Below, one piece after another: positions 1 to 11,524 of a stretch of 37,660 nucleotides of DNA. The notes beneath the pieces are model-generated. The model was not told the DNA's origin. It did not search any database and saw only the letters and a program-made list of their open reading frames with translations. Numbering within the stretch: position 1 is the stretch's first letter; each line of letters starts with the position of its first letter. This DNA comes from Azolla pinnata (taxonomy: Eukaryota > Streptophyta > Polypodiopsida > Salviniales > Salviniaceae), in the NCBI GenBank assembly GCA_037176905.1, contig JBBBWG010000504.1, positions 1 to 37,660 on the forward strand, written 5' to 3'. The position numbers and the translations under genes were made by a program.

Positions 1-210
1 TGTGTCGTGACTTGTGTTTTACGATCGGAAGTTAATCGAAGACGGAAGGAACACTTAGCCGGGATTACGGCCGGAAGTGTCTATCCTTGGATCGGGATTT
101 CCCCGATCATTCCGGGAAGCCGTAAGCAAGTGGATATTAACGAACTAAGCAATCTACCATTCATCGTCACCCACGAACAGTCTTAGTCTTTCTCCGGAAG
201 GGCTAACACA
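1..210. other. Unrecognised sequence at window start, possibly a retroelement end
   Basis: This stretch has higher GC than the satellite that follows and no convincing reading frame. It matches none of the SABATH modules seen elsewhere in the window. It stops at ...GGGCTAACA, just where similarity to the SABATH 5'-UTR intron begins. A CA end next to a sharp homology break would fit the 3' end of an LTR, but the other end lies outside the window, so this is only a guess. Confidence 0.25.
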
Positions 211-398
211 GTTCATTGCTTACTTTTTTACGCAAGATACAAACCATTTCCACATGTCCTGCTAACGCAAATCTAAGGCGACCGCGAGTGTTGCGTACCA
301 GCTAGTTGTCGCAATCTCTATACAAAGCAATCGATATGAGCAAAAAAGCTTCTATCTCCAAACTTACAAAATCAACCCAAAATTGTGGTACTCGTGAG
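211..398 (+). pseudogene. SABATH 5'-UTR-intron fragment cut by the satellite
   Basis: The sequence follows the 5'-UTR intron of intact gene B (about 12405-12625): the same order of GTTCATTGCTTAC, CACATGTCCTGCTAA, AGCTAGTTG.CGCAATCTC and CTCCAAACTTA. In B it leads on to a CTTTGGCAG acceptor and the start codon. Here it ends after ACTCGTGAG and the satellite begins at once. No coding exon follows, so this is the remnant of another tandem copy upstream of A. An equivalent stretch reappears right of the satellite at 9082. Confidence 0.7.
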
Positions 399-3300
399 AA
401 AGAGAACTTCGACTGCTTGCATCAAAAAGCTCATAACTTGGTAGTATGATATTCGATTTTCGAGTTTAAATACTTGAATCAAAGCTAATCGACGCAAGCA
501 ATCATGTGCAACGAAAAAATTTCAATTCTAAAACTCAAGGGCAGAGATAACAGAGAAAAAGTGAAGGTTTGTAACAAATTAGGAAAAGAGAGAACTTCGA
601 CCGCTTGCACCAATAAACTAATAACTTAATCGTATAATATTCAAATCGAAACTAATCGATACCGGCTATCATGTGGAAGAAAAAAATTTCAATTTTAGAA
701 CTCAGGGCTAGAGACACAAAAGAAAACGTTAATGTCTATTACAAATGAGGAAGAGAGAGAGAAGAGTAACCATGCCCTGCACCAAAAAGCTCATAACTTG
801 GTCGTATGATATCTGATTTTCGAGTTTAAATACTCGAATCGAAGCTAATTGACGCATGTCATCATGTGGAACAAAAAAGGTTTCAAATCTAAAACTCAGG
901 GCTAGAGACATGACAGAGAAAGTCAAGGTCTATGACCGATGAGGAGAGAGAGAATAGCGACCGCCTACACCAAAAAGTTTATAACTTGGTCGGATAATAT
1001 TAGATTTTTGAGTTTAAATACTCGAATTAAAGCTAATCATGCAGGCTAATCGAAGAAATTTAAATTCTCAAACACAGGGCCAGAAACACGAAAGAAAATG
1101 TGAAGGTCTATGATAAATTAGGAAGAGAGAGAGAACTTCGACCCCCTCCACCAAAAAGCTCATAACTTGGTCGTATGCTATTTGATTTTCGAGTTTTAAT
1201 TCTAAAATCGAAGCTAATCAAAGCAAGCTATCATGTGTAATGAAAAAATTTAATATTTAAAACTCAATGCTAGAGACATGAAAGAAAAAGTGAAGGTCTC
1301 TGACGGATTAGGAAGAGAGAGAATTTTGACCGCCTGCACCAAAAAACTCATAACTTGGTCGTATTATATTCATTTTTCGAGTTTAAATACTCTAATCGAA
1401 GTTAATCATGTAGACTATCATGTCGAACAAAAAAATTTCAATTCTGAAACTCTAAGCCAGAGACACGAAAGAGAAAGTTAAGGTCTATAACAGACGAGGA
1501 AGAGAGAGAGAACAGTGACCGCCTGCACCAAAAAGCTCATGACTTGGTCGTATGATATCGGATTTTCGAGTTTAAATACTCAAATCGAAGCTAATAGATG
1601 CAAGTTATCATCTGGAAGAAAATAATTTCAATATTGAAACTCAGGGCCAAAGACACGAAAGAGAAAGTGAAGCTCTATCATAGATGAGGAGGAGAGAGAG
1701 AACAACGACTAGCTCCACCAAAAAGTTGATAACTTGGTTGTATGGTATCCGATTTTCAAGTTTAAACACTCGAATCGAAGCTATCGATACAGACTATCAT
1801 GTGGAACAAACATTTCAATTCTTAGACTCAGGGTCACAGACACGAAAGAGAAACTGAAGATCTATCACAAATGAGGAAGACAAAGAGAACAGCCACGGCT
1901 TGCAGCTAATCGAGTTTAAATACTCGAATAGAAGCTAATTGACGCAAGCTATTATGTGGAACAAATTTCAACTCTTAAACTTAGGGCCAGAGACCGGAAA
2001 GAGAAAGAGAAGGTCTATCACATATGAGGAAGAGAGAGAGAACAACATCCGCCTACACCAAAAAGCTCATAACTTGGTCGTATGATATCGCTTTTTCGAG
2101 TTTAAATACTCAAATCGAAGATAATCAACGCACGCTATCATCTAAAACAAAACAATTTTGAGACTAACACTCAGGGATAGAGACACAAAAAAGAAAGTCA
2201 AGATCTATTAAAGATGAGGAAGAGAGAGAGAGAACAACGACCGCCTACACCAAAAAGCTCATAACTTGGTCGTATGATATCTAATTTTCGAGTTTAAATA
2301 CTCAAATCATAGTTAATCGATGCAGGCTATCATGTGGATTGAAAAAGTTTCAATTTTCTAACTTCGGCTATTGACACGAAAGAAAAACTGACGGTCTGTG
2401 ACAAATTAGGAAGAGAGAGAGAACGTTGACTGCCTGGACCAAAAGGTTTAGAACTTGGTCATATGATATCCGATTTTCGAGTTTAAATACTTGAAACTAA
2501 TCGATGCAAGATATCATGTGGAAGGAAAAGATTTCAATTCTGAAACTTAGTACCAGAGACACGAAAGAAAAAGTGAAGGTCTGTGATAGATCACTAAGAA
2601 GAGAGAGAGAACTTTGATCGCCAACATCAAAAAGCTCAGAATTTGGTCATTTGATATCCGATTTCCCTGTTTAAATACTCCATTCGAAGCTTTTTGACCC
2701 AGGCTATCATGTGAAATGAAAAAATTTCAATTTTGAATCTCAGGGCCAGAGACATGAAAGAAAAATTGAAGGTCTCTGGCAGATTAGGACGAGAGAGAAA
2801 ACTTAGACCGCTTGCATCAAAAAGCTCATAACTTGGTAGTATGATATCCAATTTTCGAGTTTAAATACTCGAATCGAAGCTTATCGACACAAGCTACCAT
2901 GGGAACGAAAAAAATTTTAACTCTGAAACTTAGGGCCAGAGACACGAACGAAAAGGTGAAGGTCTATGACAGATTAGTAAGAGAGAGAGAACTTCGACGT
3001 CGTGCACCAAAAAGCTCAGGCTATTCAATCCTGCACCAGATTAGGAAGAGAGAGAGAACTTCGACGTCCTGCACCAAAAAGCTCAAAACTTGGTCATTTG
3101 ATATTCAATCTTCGAGTTTAAATACTCGAATCGAAAGTAATACACGCAGGCTATCATGTGGAATGAAGAAATTTCAATTCCAAAACTCAGGGCCAGAAAC
3201 AGGAAAGAAAAAGTGAAGGGTTGTGACAAATTAGGAAGAGAGAGAGAACTTTGACCGCCTACACCAAAAAGCATAGAACTTGGTCGTATGATATCCAATT

Positions 3301-6300
3301 TTCAAGTTTAAATACTCGATTCGAAGTAAAGAGATGTACGCTATCATGTGGATCCAAAAAATTTTAGTTCTTAAACTCAGGGCCAGAGACACGAAAGAAA
3401 ATTTGAAGGTCTGTGACAAAATAGGAAGCGAGAGAGAACTTCTACCGCCTACACCAAAAACCAGTAAAGGTTTGATATCCCATTTTTGAGTTTAAATACT
3501 CAATTCGAAGCTAATCGACATAGCTTATCATGTGGAACAAAAAAATTCAATTGTAAAACTCAGGGCTAGAAACAGGAAAGAAAAAGTGAGGGGTTGTGAC
3601 TAATTAGGAAGAGAGAGAGAACTTCGATTGCCTGCACCAAAAAGCTCATGGCTTTGTCGTATGATATCCCCTTTTCGAGTTTTAATACTCAATTCGAAGC
3701 TAATGGATGCAACCTATCATGTGGAACAAACAAATTTCAATTCTAAAAGTCAGGGCTAGAGACAGGAAAGAAAAAGTGAAGGTCTGTGACGGATTAGGAA
3801 TAGAAAGAGAACTTCGACCGCCTACACCAAAAAGCACAGAACTTGGTCGTATGATATTCGATTTCCGAATTTAAATACTCGAATCAAAGCAAATGGACGT
3901 AGGCTATCATGTGGATTGAAAAAATTTTAGTTCTTAAACTCATGGCCAAAGACACGAAAGAAAAATTGAAGGTTTGTGACATAACCTGAAGAGAGAGAGA
4001 ACTTCTACCGCCTACACAAAAAACGAGTGAAGGTCTGATATCCCACTTTCGAGTTTCAATACTCAATTTGAAGCTAATCAATGCAGCCTATCATGTGGAA
4101 CAAAAATAATAAATTCTAAAACTCAGGGCCAGAAACAGGGAAGAAAAAGTAAAGGGCTTGGACAAATTAGGAAGAGAGAGAGAACTTCGACCGCTTGCAA
4201 CAAAAAGCTCATAACTTCATCATATGATATCCCTTTTTCAAGTCTTAAGACTCGATTCGAAACTAATAGACGCAACCTATCATGTAGAACAAAAAAGTTT
4301 TAATTCTGAAAGTCAGGGCCAGAGACAAGAAAGAAAAAGTTAAGGTCTGTGACGGATTAGGAATAGAAAGAGAACTTCAACTGCCTACACCAAAAAGCAC
4401 AGAACTTGGTTGTATGATATCATATTTTTCGCGGGCGGCATTTAGACTCTACTCGAATCAAAGTAAATGGACATAGGCTATCATGTGGATTGAAAAAATT
4501 TTAGTTCTTAAACTCTAGGCCAAAGAGACAAAAGAAAAAGTAAAGGTTTGTGAGAGAACAGGAACAGACAAGGAACTTCTACCGCCTCTACCAAAAATCT
4601 CATAACTTTGTCGTATGATATCTGATTTTCTTGTTTAAATACTCAAATCGAAATGAATGCATGCAGGCTACCATGTAGAATGAACAAATTTTAATTCTAA
4701 AACTTAGGACCAGAAACAAGAAAGAAAAAGTGAAGGGCTTTGACAGATTAGAAAGAGAGAGAGAACTTCGACCGCCTACACCAAAAAGCTCATAACTTGG
4801 TCGTTTGATATCCGATTTTTTAGTTTAAATATCGAATCGAAGCTTATCGAGTCAGGCTATTTATGTGGAACAAAAAAATTTGAAATCTAAAACTCAGGGC
4901 CAGAGACACGAAAGAAAAAGTGAAGGTCTATGACAGATTAGGAAGAGAGAGAACTTCGACTGCCTGCACCAAAAAGCTCATAACTTGGTCGATGATATTC
5001 GATTTTCAAGTTTAAATACTCGATCAAAGCTCATTGACGCAAGCTATAACGTCGAATGAGAAAATTTCAATTCTGAACATCAGGGCCAAAGATAGGAAAG
5101 AAAAAGTGAAGGTCTATGAAGGATTAGGAAGAGAGAGAGAACTTCGACCGCGTACACCAAAAAGCACAGAACTTTGTCTTATGATATGCGATTTTCGAAT
5201 TTAAATGCTCGAATTAAAGCAAATGGATGCAGACTATCATGTGGATCGAAAAACTTTAAGTTCTTAAACTAAGCGCCAAAGACACGAAAGAAAAAGTGAA
5301 GGAATGTGGACATAACTTGGTCCTATAATATCCGATTTTTGAGTGTAAATACTTGAATGGAAGCTAATCGACGCAGTATATCATTTGGAACAAATTTCAA
5401 TTCTGAAACTTAGGGCTAGAGACATGAAAAAGAAAGTGAAGGTCTGTCACAAATGAGGAAGAGAGTGAATAGCGACTACTTGCAACAAAAACCTCATAAA
5501 ATGGTCGTATGATATCGGAGTTTTGAGTTTCAATATCAAATCGAAGCTTATCGATGCAGGCTATAATCTGGAACAAAAAAATTTGAATACTGAATCTCAA
5601 GGCTAGGAACACGAAACCAAAAGTGAGGATCTATCACATATGAGGAAGAAAGAGACAAAAGGGACCGCCTGCACTAAAAAACTCATAACTTGTTCGTATG
5701 GTATCACATTTTCGAGTTTAAATACTCGAATCAAACCTAATCGATGCACACTATCATCTAAAACAAAAAAATCTCAATATTGACAACCAGGGCTAGAGAC
5801 ACGAAATAGAAAGTAAAGGCATATCACATATGAGGAAAAGATAGAGAACAACGACCACCTGCACCCAAAAGCTCATAACTTAGTCGTATGATATCCGATT
5901 TTTTATTTTTAATACTAGAATGAAAGCTAATCGATGAAGGCTATCATGTGGAATGAAAAAATTTTAATTTTCAAACTTAGGGCCAGAGGAACGAAAGAAA
6001 AAGTGATGGTCTGTGAAAAATTAGGAAGAGAGAGAGAACTTTCACCGCGTGCACCAAAAAACTCATAACTTGGTTGTATGATATCTGATTTTCGAGTTTA
6101 AATGCTCGACTCGAAGCTAATTGATGTAGGCTATCATGTGGAACGAGAGATTTCAATTTTGAAATGTAGGGCTAGAGACACGAAAGAAAAAGTGAGCGTC
6201 TATGACAGATTAGGAACAGAGCGAGAACTTTGAACGCCTGCAACAAAAAGCACAGAACTTCAAAGCTCATCGACCCAGACTATCATGTGAAACGAAAAAA

Positions 6301-8679
6301 GTTCAATTTTGAAACTCATGGCCAGAGACACGAAAGAAAAACTAAAGGTTTGTGACAAATTACGAAGAGAGAGTGTCGAACTTCTACCGCCTACACAAAA
6401 AATCTCATAACTTTGTCGTATGATATCCGATTTTCAAGTTTAAATACTCGAATCGAAGTTCATGCGTGCAAACTGTCATGTGGAACGAAAAAATTTCAAT
6501 TCTAAAACTTAGGGCCAGAACCAGGAAAGAAAAAGTGAAGGGCTATGACTGATTGGGAAGGGAGAGAGAACTTAGACCGCTTGCTCTAAAAAGCTTAAAA
6601 CTTGGTCGTACAAATATCCCATTTTCGAGTTTAAATAGTGGAATCGAAGCTAATCGATGCAGGCAATCATGAGGAATGAAGAAATCTCAATTTTGAAACT
6701 CAGAGCTAGAGACAAAGGAAAAAGTGAACGTCGACCGCTTGCACCAAAAGGGAAGAGAGAGAACGTCGACCGCTTGCACCAAAAGGGAAGAGAGAGAACG
6801 TCGACCGCTTGCACCAAAAGGGAAGAGAGAGAGAACGTTGACTGCTTGCACCAAAAGGCTCATAACTTGCCCGTAAGATATCCGATTTTTAAGTCTAAAT
6901 ACTCGAATCAAAGCTAATCGATGCAAGCTATCATATGGAATGAAAAAATTGCAATTCTTAAACTCAAGGCCAGAGACATGAAAGAAAAAGTGAAGGTTTG
7001 TGAAAAATTAGGAAAAGAGAGAACAACGACCACCTTCACTAAAAAGCCCATAACTTGGCTATATGATATCCGATTTTTGTGTTTAAACACTCGAATCGAA
7101 GCCAATCGATGGTGGCTATCATGTGGCCAAAAAAATGTCACTTCTTAAACTGAGGGCCATAGACACGAAAGAAACAGTGATAGTCTATGACAGATTAGAA
7201 AGATAGAGAGAACTTTGACCACCTGCACCAAAAAGCTCATAACTTGGTCAAATGATATCCGATTTTAGAGTTCAAATACTTGAATCGAAGCTATCCATCG
7301 CAGGCTATCATGCGGGATAAAAACATTTCAATTCTGAAACTCAAGGCCAGAGACACGAAAGATAAATTGAAGGTCTGTGACGGATTAGGAAGAGAGAGAG
7401 AACTTCGACTGCATGCAGTAAAAAGCTCATAACCTAATCGTATGATATCCGATTTTTGAGTTTAAATACTCGAATCAAAGATATCCATCAGAACTATCAT
7501 GCGAGATGAAAAAATTTCAATTATTAAACTTAAGGTCAGAGACAGGAATGAAAAGTGAAGGTCTATTAAAAATGAGGAATAGAGAGAGAACAACAACCAC
7601 CTCCACCAAAAAGCTCATAACTTGGTCGAATGATATCCTATTTTCGAGTTTAAATACTTGAATCGAAGCTTTTTGAAGCAGCCTATCATGTGAAAAAAAA
7701 ACAGTTCCTATTTTTGAACTTATGGCTAGAGACGCAAAAGAAAAAGTGAAAGTCTATGATATATTATTAGGAAAAGAGAGAGAACCTTGATCGCTTACAC
7801 CAAAAAGCTCATAAGTTGGTCGTATCATATTCGATTTTCAAGTTTAATCACTCAAATCGAACCTAATCGACCCATTCTATCATGTGGAACAAAAAAACTT
7901 TGATTTTGAAGTTCAGGGCCAGAGACACGAAAGAGAAAGTGAAGGTTTATCAAAGATGAGGAAGAGAGAGAGAACAGGGACCATCTCCACCAAAAAGCTC
8001 ATAACTTGGTCGGATGATATCTGATCTTCGAGTTTAAATATTCGAAACAAAGCTTATTGACACAGGGTATCATGTGAAACAAAAAAAATTCAATTTTGAA
8101 ACTCAGGGCCAGAGAAGCGAAAGAGAAAGTAAAGGTCTATCACAAATGAGGAAGAGAGACAGATGAAAGACCGCCTCCACCAAACAACTCATAATTTGGT
8201 CGAATAATATCCGATTTTCGAGTTTAAATACTCGAATAAAAGCTAATCAATGCAGAATATCATGTGGAATAAAATAATTTCAATTATGAAACTCACGGCT
8301 AGAGACACGAAAGAGAAAGTGAAGGTCTATCACAACGACCGCCTGCACCATAAAGCTCATAACTTGGTCGAATGATATCTGATTTTCGAGTTTAAATACT
8401 TAACTCGAAGCTAAACGATACGATCTATCATGCGGAACAAAAAAAATTCAATTATTAAACTCAAAACCAGAGACACGAAAGAAAAAGTGAAGGTTTGTGA
8501 CAGATGAGGAAAAGAGAGAGAATAGCGACTGCCTCCACCAAAAAGTTGATAACTTCATAATTTGGATGATATCCGATTTTCGAGTTTAAATACTCGAATC
8601 GAAGCTAATCGACATTGGCTATCATGTCGAATAAAAAAATTTCAATTCTGAAACTCAGGGCCGGAGACATGAAAGAAAT
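399..8679. repeat. Satellite array, about 188-bp monomer, about 44 copies
   Basis: Every 185-191 bp the same elements return in order: GAGTTTAAATACTCGAAT, GAAGCTAATCGA, GGCTATCATGTGGAA, AAACTCAGGGCCAGAGACA, GAAAGAAAAAGTGAAGGTCT, GGAAGAGAGAGAGAAC, CACCAAAAAGCTCATAACTTGG and ATGATATCCGATTTT. Monomers carry many substitutions and small indels, so the array is old. Two monomer kinds alternate in blocks, one with GATTAGGA and AACTTCGAC, the other with GATGAGGA and AACAACGAC. Short open frames of 60-110 codons on both strands come from the periodicity and are not genes. Copy number is estimated from length divided by period. Confidence 0.95.
6727..6855. repeat. 35-bp sub-repeat inside the satellite
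   Basis: A 35-bp piece of the monomer, beginning AACGTCGACCGCTTGCACC and ending in GGAAGAGAGAG, is repeated almost exactly at 6727, 6762 and 6797, with a fourth, slightly changed start at 6834. These copies are far more alike than neighbouring monomers, so this expansion is recent. Confidence 0.9.
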
Positions 8680-8695
8680 AAATCAATGCTTGCAG

Positions 8696-9015
8696 GGGTG
8701 AAGTACCTATACGAGACATACTGTGGAGCCAGTGGAAGCAACAACTTCATCAACTCCATTCCATGTGGCTCTAATGGGGTGGTAAATGCGCTGAGGGTGG
8801 AGGACAAACACAACGATCAACCGTCAGAGTACATAAGCTGGGATGGGCTCCATCCTGTTGAATTGTTCCCAAAGCCAATTGCCAATGGCGAGCTTACCGG
8901 GACCCACCTCATCTCCTCCATCTCTATCAAGAAAGCTATTTGCAAACCATACTTGGGTTTTGTGCTCAGCCAATCGATGCTCAATCGATGGATTGATCGT
9001 AATTGGGACTTTTAA
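8696..9015 (+). pseudogene. GDSL esterase/lipase, last exon only
   Basis: GDSL lipases are SGNH-family serine hydrolases, in plants usually secreted. Translation after a TTGCAG acceptor at 8695 gives YETYCGASGSNNF, then a Cys-Gly pair, SEYISWDGLHPVE and IANGELTG, ending in a stop at 9013-9015. This fits the C-terminal block of plant GDSL lipases, where the W-D-G-x-H motif holds the catalytic Asp and His and the C-G-x-x-G region precedes it. Blocks I-III, with the catalytic Ser and oxyanion residues, are absent because the satellite ends 17 bases upstream. The reading frame is uninterrupted for about 106 codons, so the fragment is either recent or was under selection until lately. As it stands it cannot encode an enzyme. 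Confidence 0.75.
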
Positions 9016-9081
9016 CTTAGCAAAGCTCCTCTCATTGCCTCCTGCTTTCTTAACAAAATCGTGTATTCTTCAATAAACTTG

Positions 9082-9330
9082 TAGTTGCCGCAATCTCTTT
9101 ATGAAGCAATCGATACAAGCAAAAAAGCTTCCATATCCAAACTTATAGATTCAACCCAAAACTGTGGTACTGGTGAGGATTTACTACGATTCCGACCATT
9201 CTGATCCTCTTTGGCAGGCCCCATATTAAAACATTGTTGGCAACAACGAATTCATCGTTGTGCATAGAGAGTAATCGGATTAGGAATGGAGGTGGAGAAG
9301 GTGATGTCGATGCAAGGTGGGGACGGAGAA
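9082..9330 (+). pseudogene. SABATH gene A, 5'-UTR intron end and first 15 codons
   Basis: Positions 9082-9285 match the B leader (AGTTGCCGCAATCTC through CTTTGGCAGGCCCC and the stretch before the start codon). An ATG at 9286 opens MEVEKVMSMQGGDGE, identical to the start of B and including the first half of the SABATH S-adenosylmethionine-binding segment. After GGAGAA at 9330 the next expected codons (SYLQNS) are gone and unrelated sequence follows. Exon 1 is therefore cut after 15 codons. Exon 2 was not found, and an exon 3 of the same broad family lies at 11066. Confidence 0.75.
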
Positions 9331-9390
9331 ACGAAGTGTGTGTTTTGGATGGAACAAATAGTATTATCGATGACTGTTTTCAGCAATTTT

Positions 9391-10300
9391 CCTCTGTGCA
9401 GCTATGAGGAAGGCAATCAAACCCCCTTGATTGTGCGAAGGCAAGTGGTAATCTGCTTTTGATAAAACCACCTCCTCTGCATGGGGCACCCTTGTGATCA
9501 TGAAGTCTTTTAGAGAAACCAACTAACATTGCAATTTTGAAGTGATTGTAGAGTGTGAGGCAACAAATAAGTGGAACTAGAATTAAGAAGAAAAAAAAGC
9601 TTTGAGTAAGAATGGTCCATGAGTCTTGAAAGTGCTTTATGATCCCAGTGAACAGGAAGGAGCAAAATATATGGGCATGAGAACAAATGGCTTGCATCAA
9701 ACATGACAATGTCTGAAGCATTGCTTGCGCAACAGGAGTGTTGGGCTTCCGTTCAATAGTATTTTGCCCACACAGGAGTTTGTGTAGAGCCTCCCAACCC
9801 TTTTAAAACGCACATGTTTGTACAGCAAAGTTTTGGAGAACCATTGGAATGGAACATGGAACATGTAAATTATTGAGCAAAACCTAATGTGATTGTAAGC
9901 AAATCTAACACCACAAATCTAATGCACTTTGCGTTGAGGTGGTATGGTACTATTATTAGTTCGCACATGTTACTGATAAAATATAAATTGTCATGTGTTA
10001 ATAATGTCTGTGATTTGGCTCATTCTTGATGCAATTTTCGGGTGTATTATTGCAGATGCTATATAAGTTAAAGGATCTACACTTATAAATGATGTACCAG
10101 TTCTCATACAACAGTTGTAACATCAATCTCTCGCGAGGAAGATGTGTTAGAATCTCTTAACTTCAGGAAAGAGGAGGTAATGCATCCTCTCTAATCGGTT
10201 GTTCATTTTGTTAAATTTTTATCGGAAATTTTGTTAAATTGTAACTGGATTTTCAGTTTTCCTACCGGGTAATTTTCTTGTTACCACGAATCACAACCGG
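9391..10300. repeat. Duplicated module, copy 1 (partner at 17396-18300)
   Basis: From AAGGCAAGTGGTAATCTGC onward this stretch matches 17396-18300 with scattered substitutions. The match runs through a shared promoter with non-coding first exon and includes the same abrupt join from 5'-UTR-intron sequence into intron 1-like sequence (about 10205 and about 18225). The join must predate the duplication. A diverged and shorter relative lies at 19620-20030. On the minus strand both copies hold an open stretch of about 90-113 codons that I cannot assign. Confidence 0.75.
10083..10176 (+). promoter_or_regulatory. SABATH promoter module, A copy (TATA box and non-coding first exon)
   Basis: TTATAAAT at 10083-10090 is followed by GATGTACCAGTTCTCATACA, a purine-rich leader and GAAAGAGGAG|GTAATG with the donor at 10177. 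The same arrangement precedes B and E. Here exon 1 does not follow: about 30 bases into the intron the sequence switches to intron 1-like sequence. Confidence 0.6.
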
Positions 10301-10560
10301 AACTATAAAAAAAATAATAATCAATCTCATAAATTTTAAAATTAGCTTTACTATTTTACATGTCAATTAATAAAATCAATCACATAAAACATTAAGAAAC
10401 TTGGAAAAGAGAATTAAGAGGAAACAAAAAAAATGTACAAAGAAGAAAGGAATATGTATCAAAGATTTTTCAAAAAAATAAATAAATCTAATTGATATAA
10501 ATAAATAAATAAATAATACATATGTAACTAGATAGTTAAGAAATCAAACTTTCGTGTTGG
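10206..10560. repeat. Intron 1-like module, copy 1
   Basis: AT-rich sequence running from GGATTTTCAGTTTTCCTACC through CATAAAACAT to a run of AATA repeats. It recurs within intron 1 of B (13555-13860) and G (35925-36250) and as a free copy at 28085-28400. In E, intron 1 stops matching at CAGTTTTCC and is only 230 nt long, so E either lost the module or never had it. Confidence 0.7.
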
Positions 10561-10680
10561 CCTTTCATAAATCTAAAGCAAACTTGACATAAACACAACA
10601 GCAACATTCTGAATTGGAGAGGCTCTCTATGTACATATCAATAAGGCTTCTTAGAGATCATATGTCTAACTCAAACCTCT

Positions 10681-10972
10681 TCAAGATTTGTTTATAAGAT
10701 TCTATCCTACTAGTACTAGATTTAATGGGATCTATACATCTCCCAAAAAGTATTCACGGCAAAACCAAAAACACTTTTCAAGATTTGTCTACAAGACTCT
10801 ATTTTACTAGTATTAGATCTAATGGGATCCACAAATCTCCCAAAATGTATTCATGACGAAACCAAAAGCAGTTTTCAAGATTTGTGTATAAGATTGTATC
10901 CTACTAGTATTAAATTTGATGGGATTCGCGGATCTCTTAAAAAGTATTCACGACAAAACCAAAATCACTATT
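10681..10972. repeat. 97-bp tandem repeat, three units
   Basis: Units begin TCAAGATTTG at 10681, 10778 and 10875. Each runs through CTACTAGTATTAGAT, GATGGGATC and TCTCCCAAAAAGTATTCACG to a CAAAACCAAAA tail. Single copies occur at about 11808, 12080, 18375, 23465 and 23730, always in the intergenic part of the array. Confidence 0.9.
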
Positions 10973-11065
10973 CCGAGAACTTTTTCTCAAGTATAATTAG
11001 GAAACCGAACTTTTGAGTAGTTGGTATATCTTTAAAACCCTATTTGTACATAATGTCACTCCTAG

Positions 11066-11430
11066 GCAACGATCGAGGATTCGAAGAGAGATCTTTTCAA
11101 CTTGAACTTCTACGAGTTCTCGGAGGCCGAATTCCAGGAGGCTTTGCAAGACGTCTCGAAGCTGGAGCTGGTGGAGCTTAGCGTCTTGCCCGGCTGTGAT
11201 CATCTCGCTCCACAGCAGTGCGAGAATCTCGTCTCTGACCCTTACTCTTTTGGAAAGTTCTGCGCCTGCTTCCACCAGAGCATCAACCAGCCCCTGGTCG
11301 AGGCTCATATCAGCACAAATCACACCTCTGTGTGCTTCGAGTGCATGGAATGCATCACATCCGAGATCCACGCAGCCTTGCCAACACCTTCAGGTTCGAT
11401 CTCTTACTCGCTATCATCTGGAAGAAGTAA
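11066..11430 (+). pseudogene. SABATH gene A, exon 3
   Basis: Starting after a CCTAG acceptor at 11065, the frame reads ATIEDSKRDLFNLNFYEFSE and continues with ELVELSVLPGCDHLAPQQ, FGKFCACF and INQPLVEAHI. This is the C-terminal SABATH domain, which caps the active site. Near the end a frameshift moves the conserved DLLLAIIWKK-stop (taa at 11428-11430) out of frame, and the open frame runs on to 11524 with unrelated residues. D exon 3 carries the same shift. With no exon 2 and only 15 codons of exon 1 upstream, this is a remnant. Confidence 0.8.
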
Positions 11431-11524
11431 GACAAGACTAACTATGGCAAGTGATGAAAGGACTTTGTACGTCAGTTTCTTAATCGTTTGTTATTTGAAA
11501 CAAAATCTAAACCTGAAACCCTGA

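Noticed and set aside
2636..3419. Open frames of 60-105 codons in the satellite
   Set aside because: They recur with the monomer on both strands and break wherever an indel occurs, so they reflect periodicity and not selection.
399..8679. Regular spacing of repeats as a CRISPR array
   Set aside because: The whole unit of about 188 bp is repeated with drift. There are no unique spacers between short identical repeats, and the context is a plant genome.
9082..11524. A as a functional two-exon gene
   Set aside because: Exon 1 breaks after 15 codons, the S-adenosylmethionine-binding motifs are missing, and no exon 2 is found.
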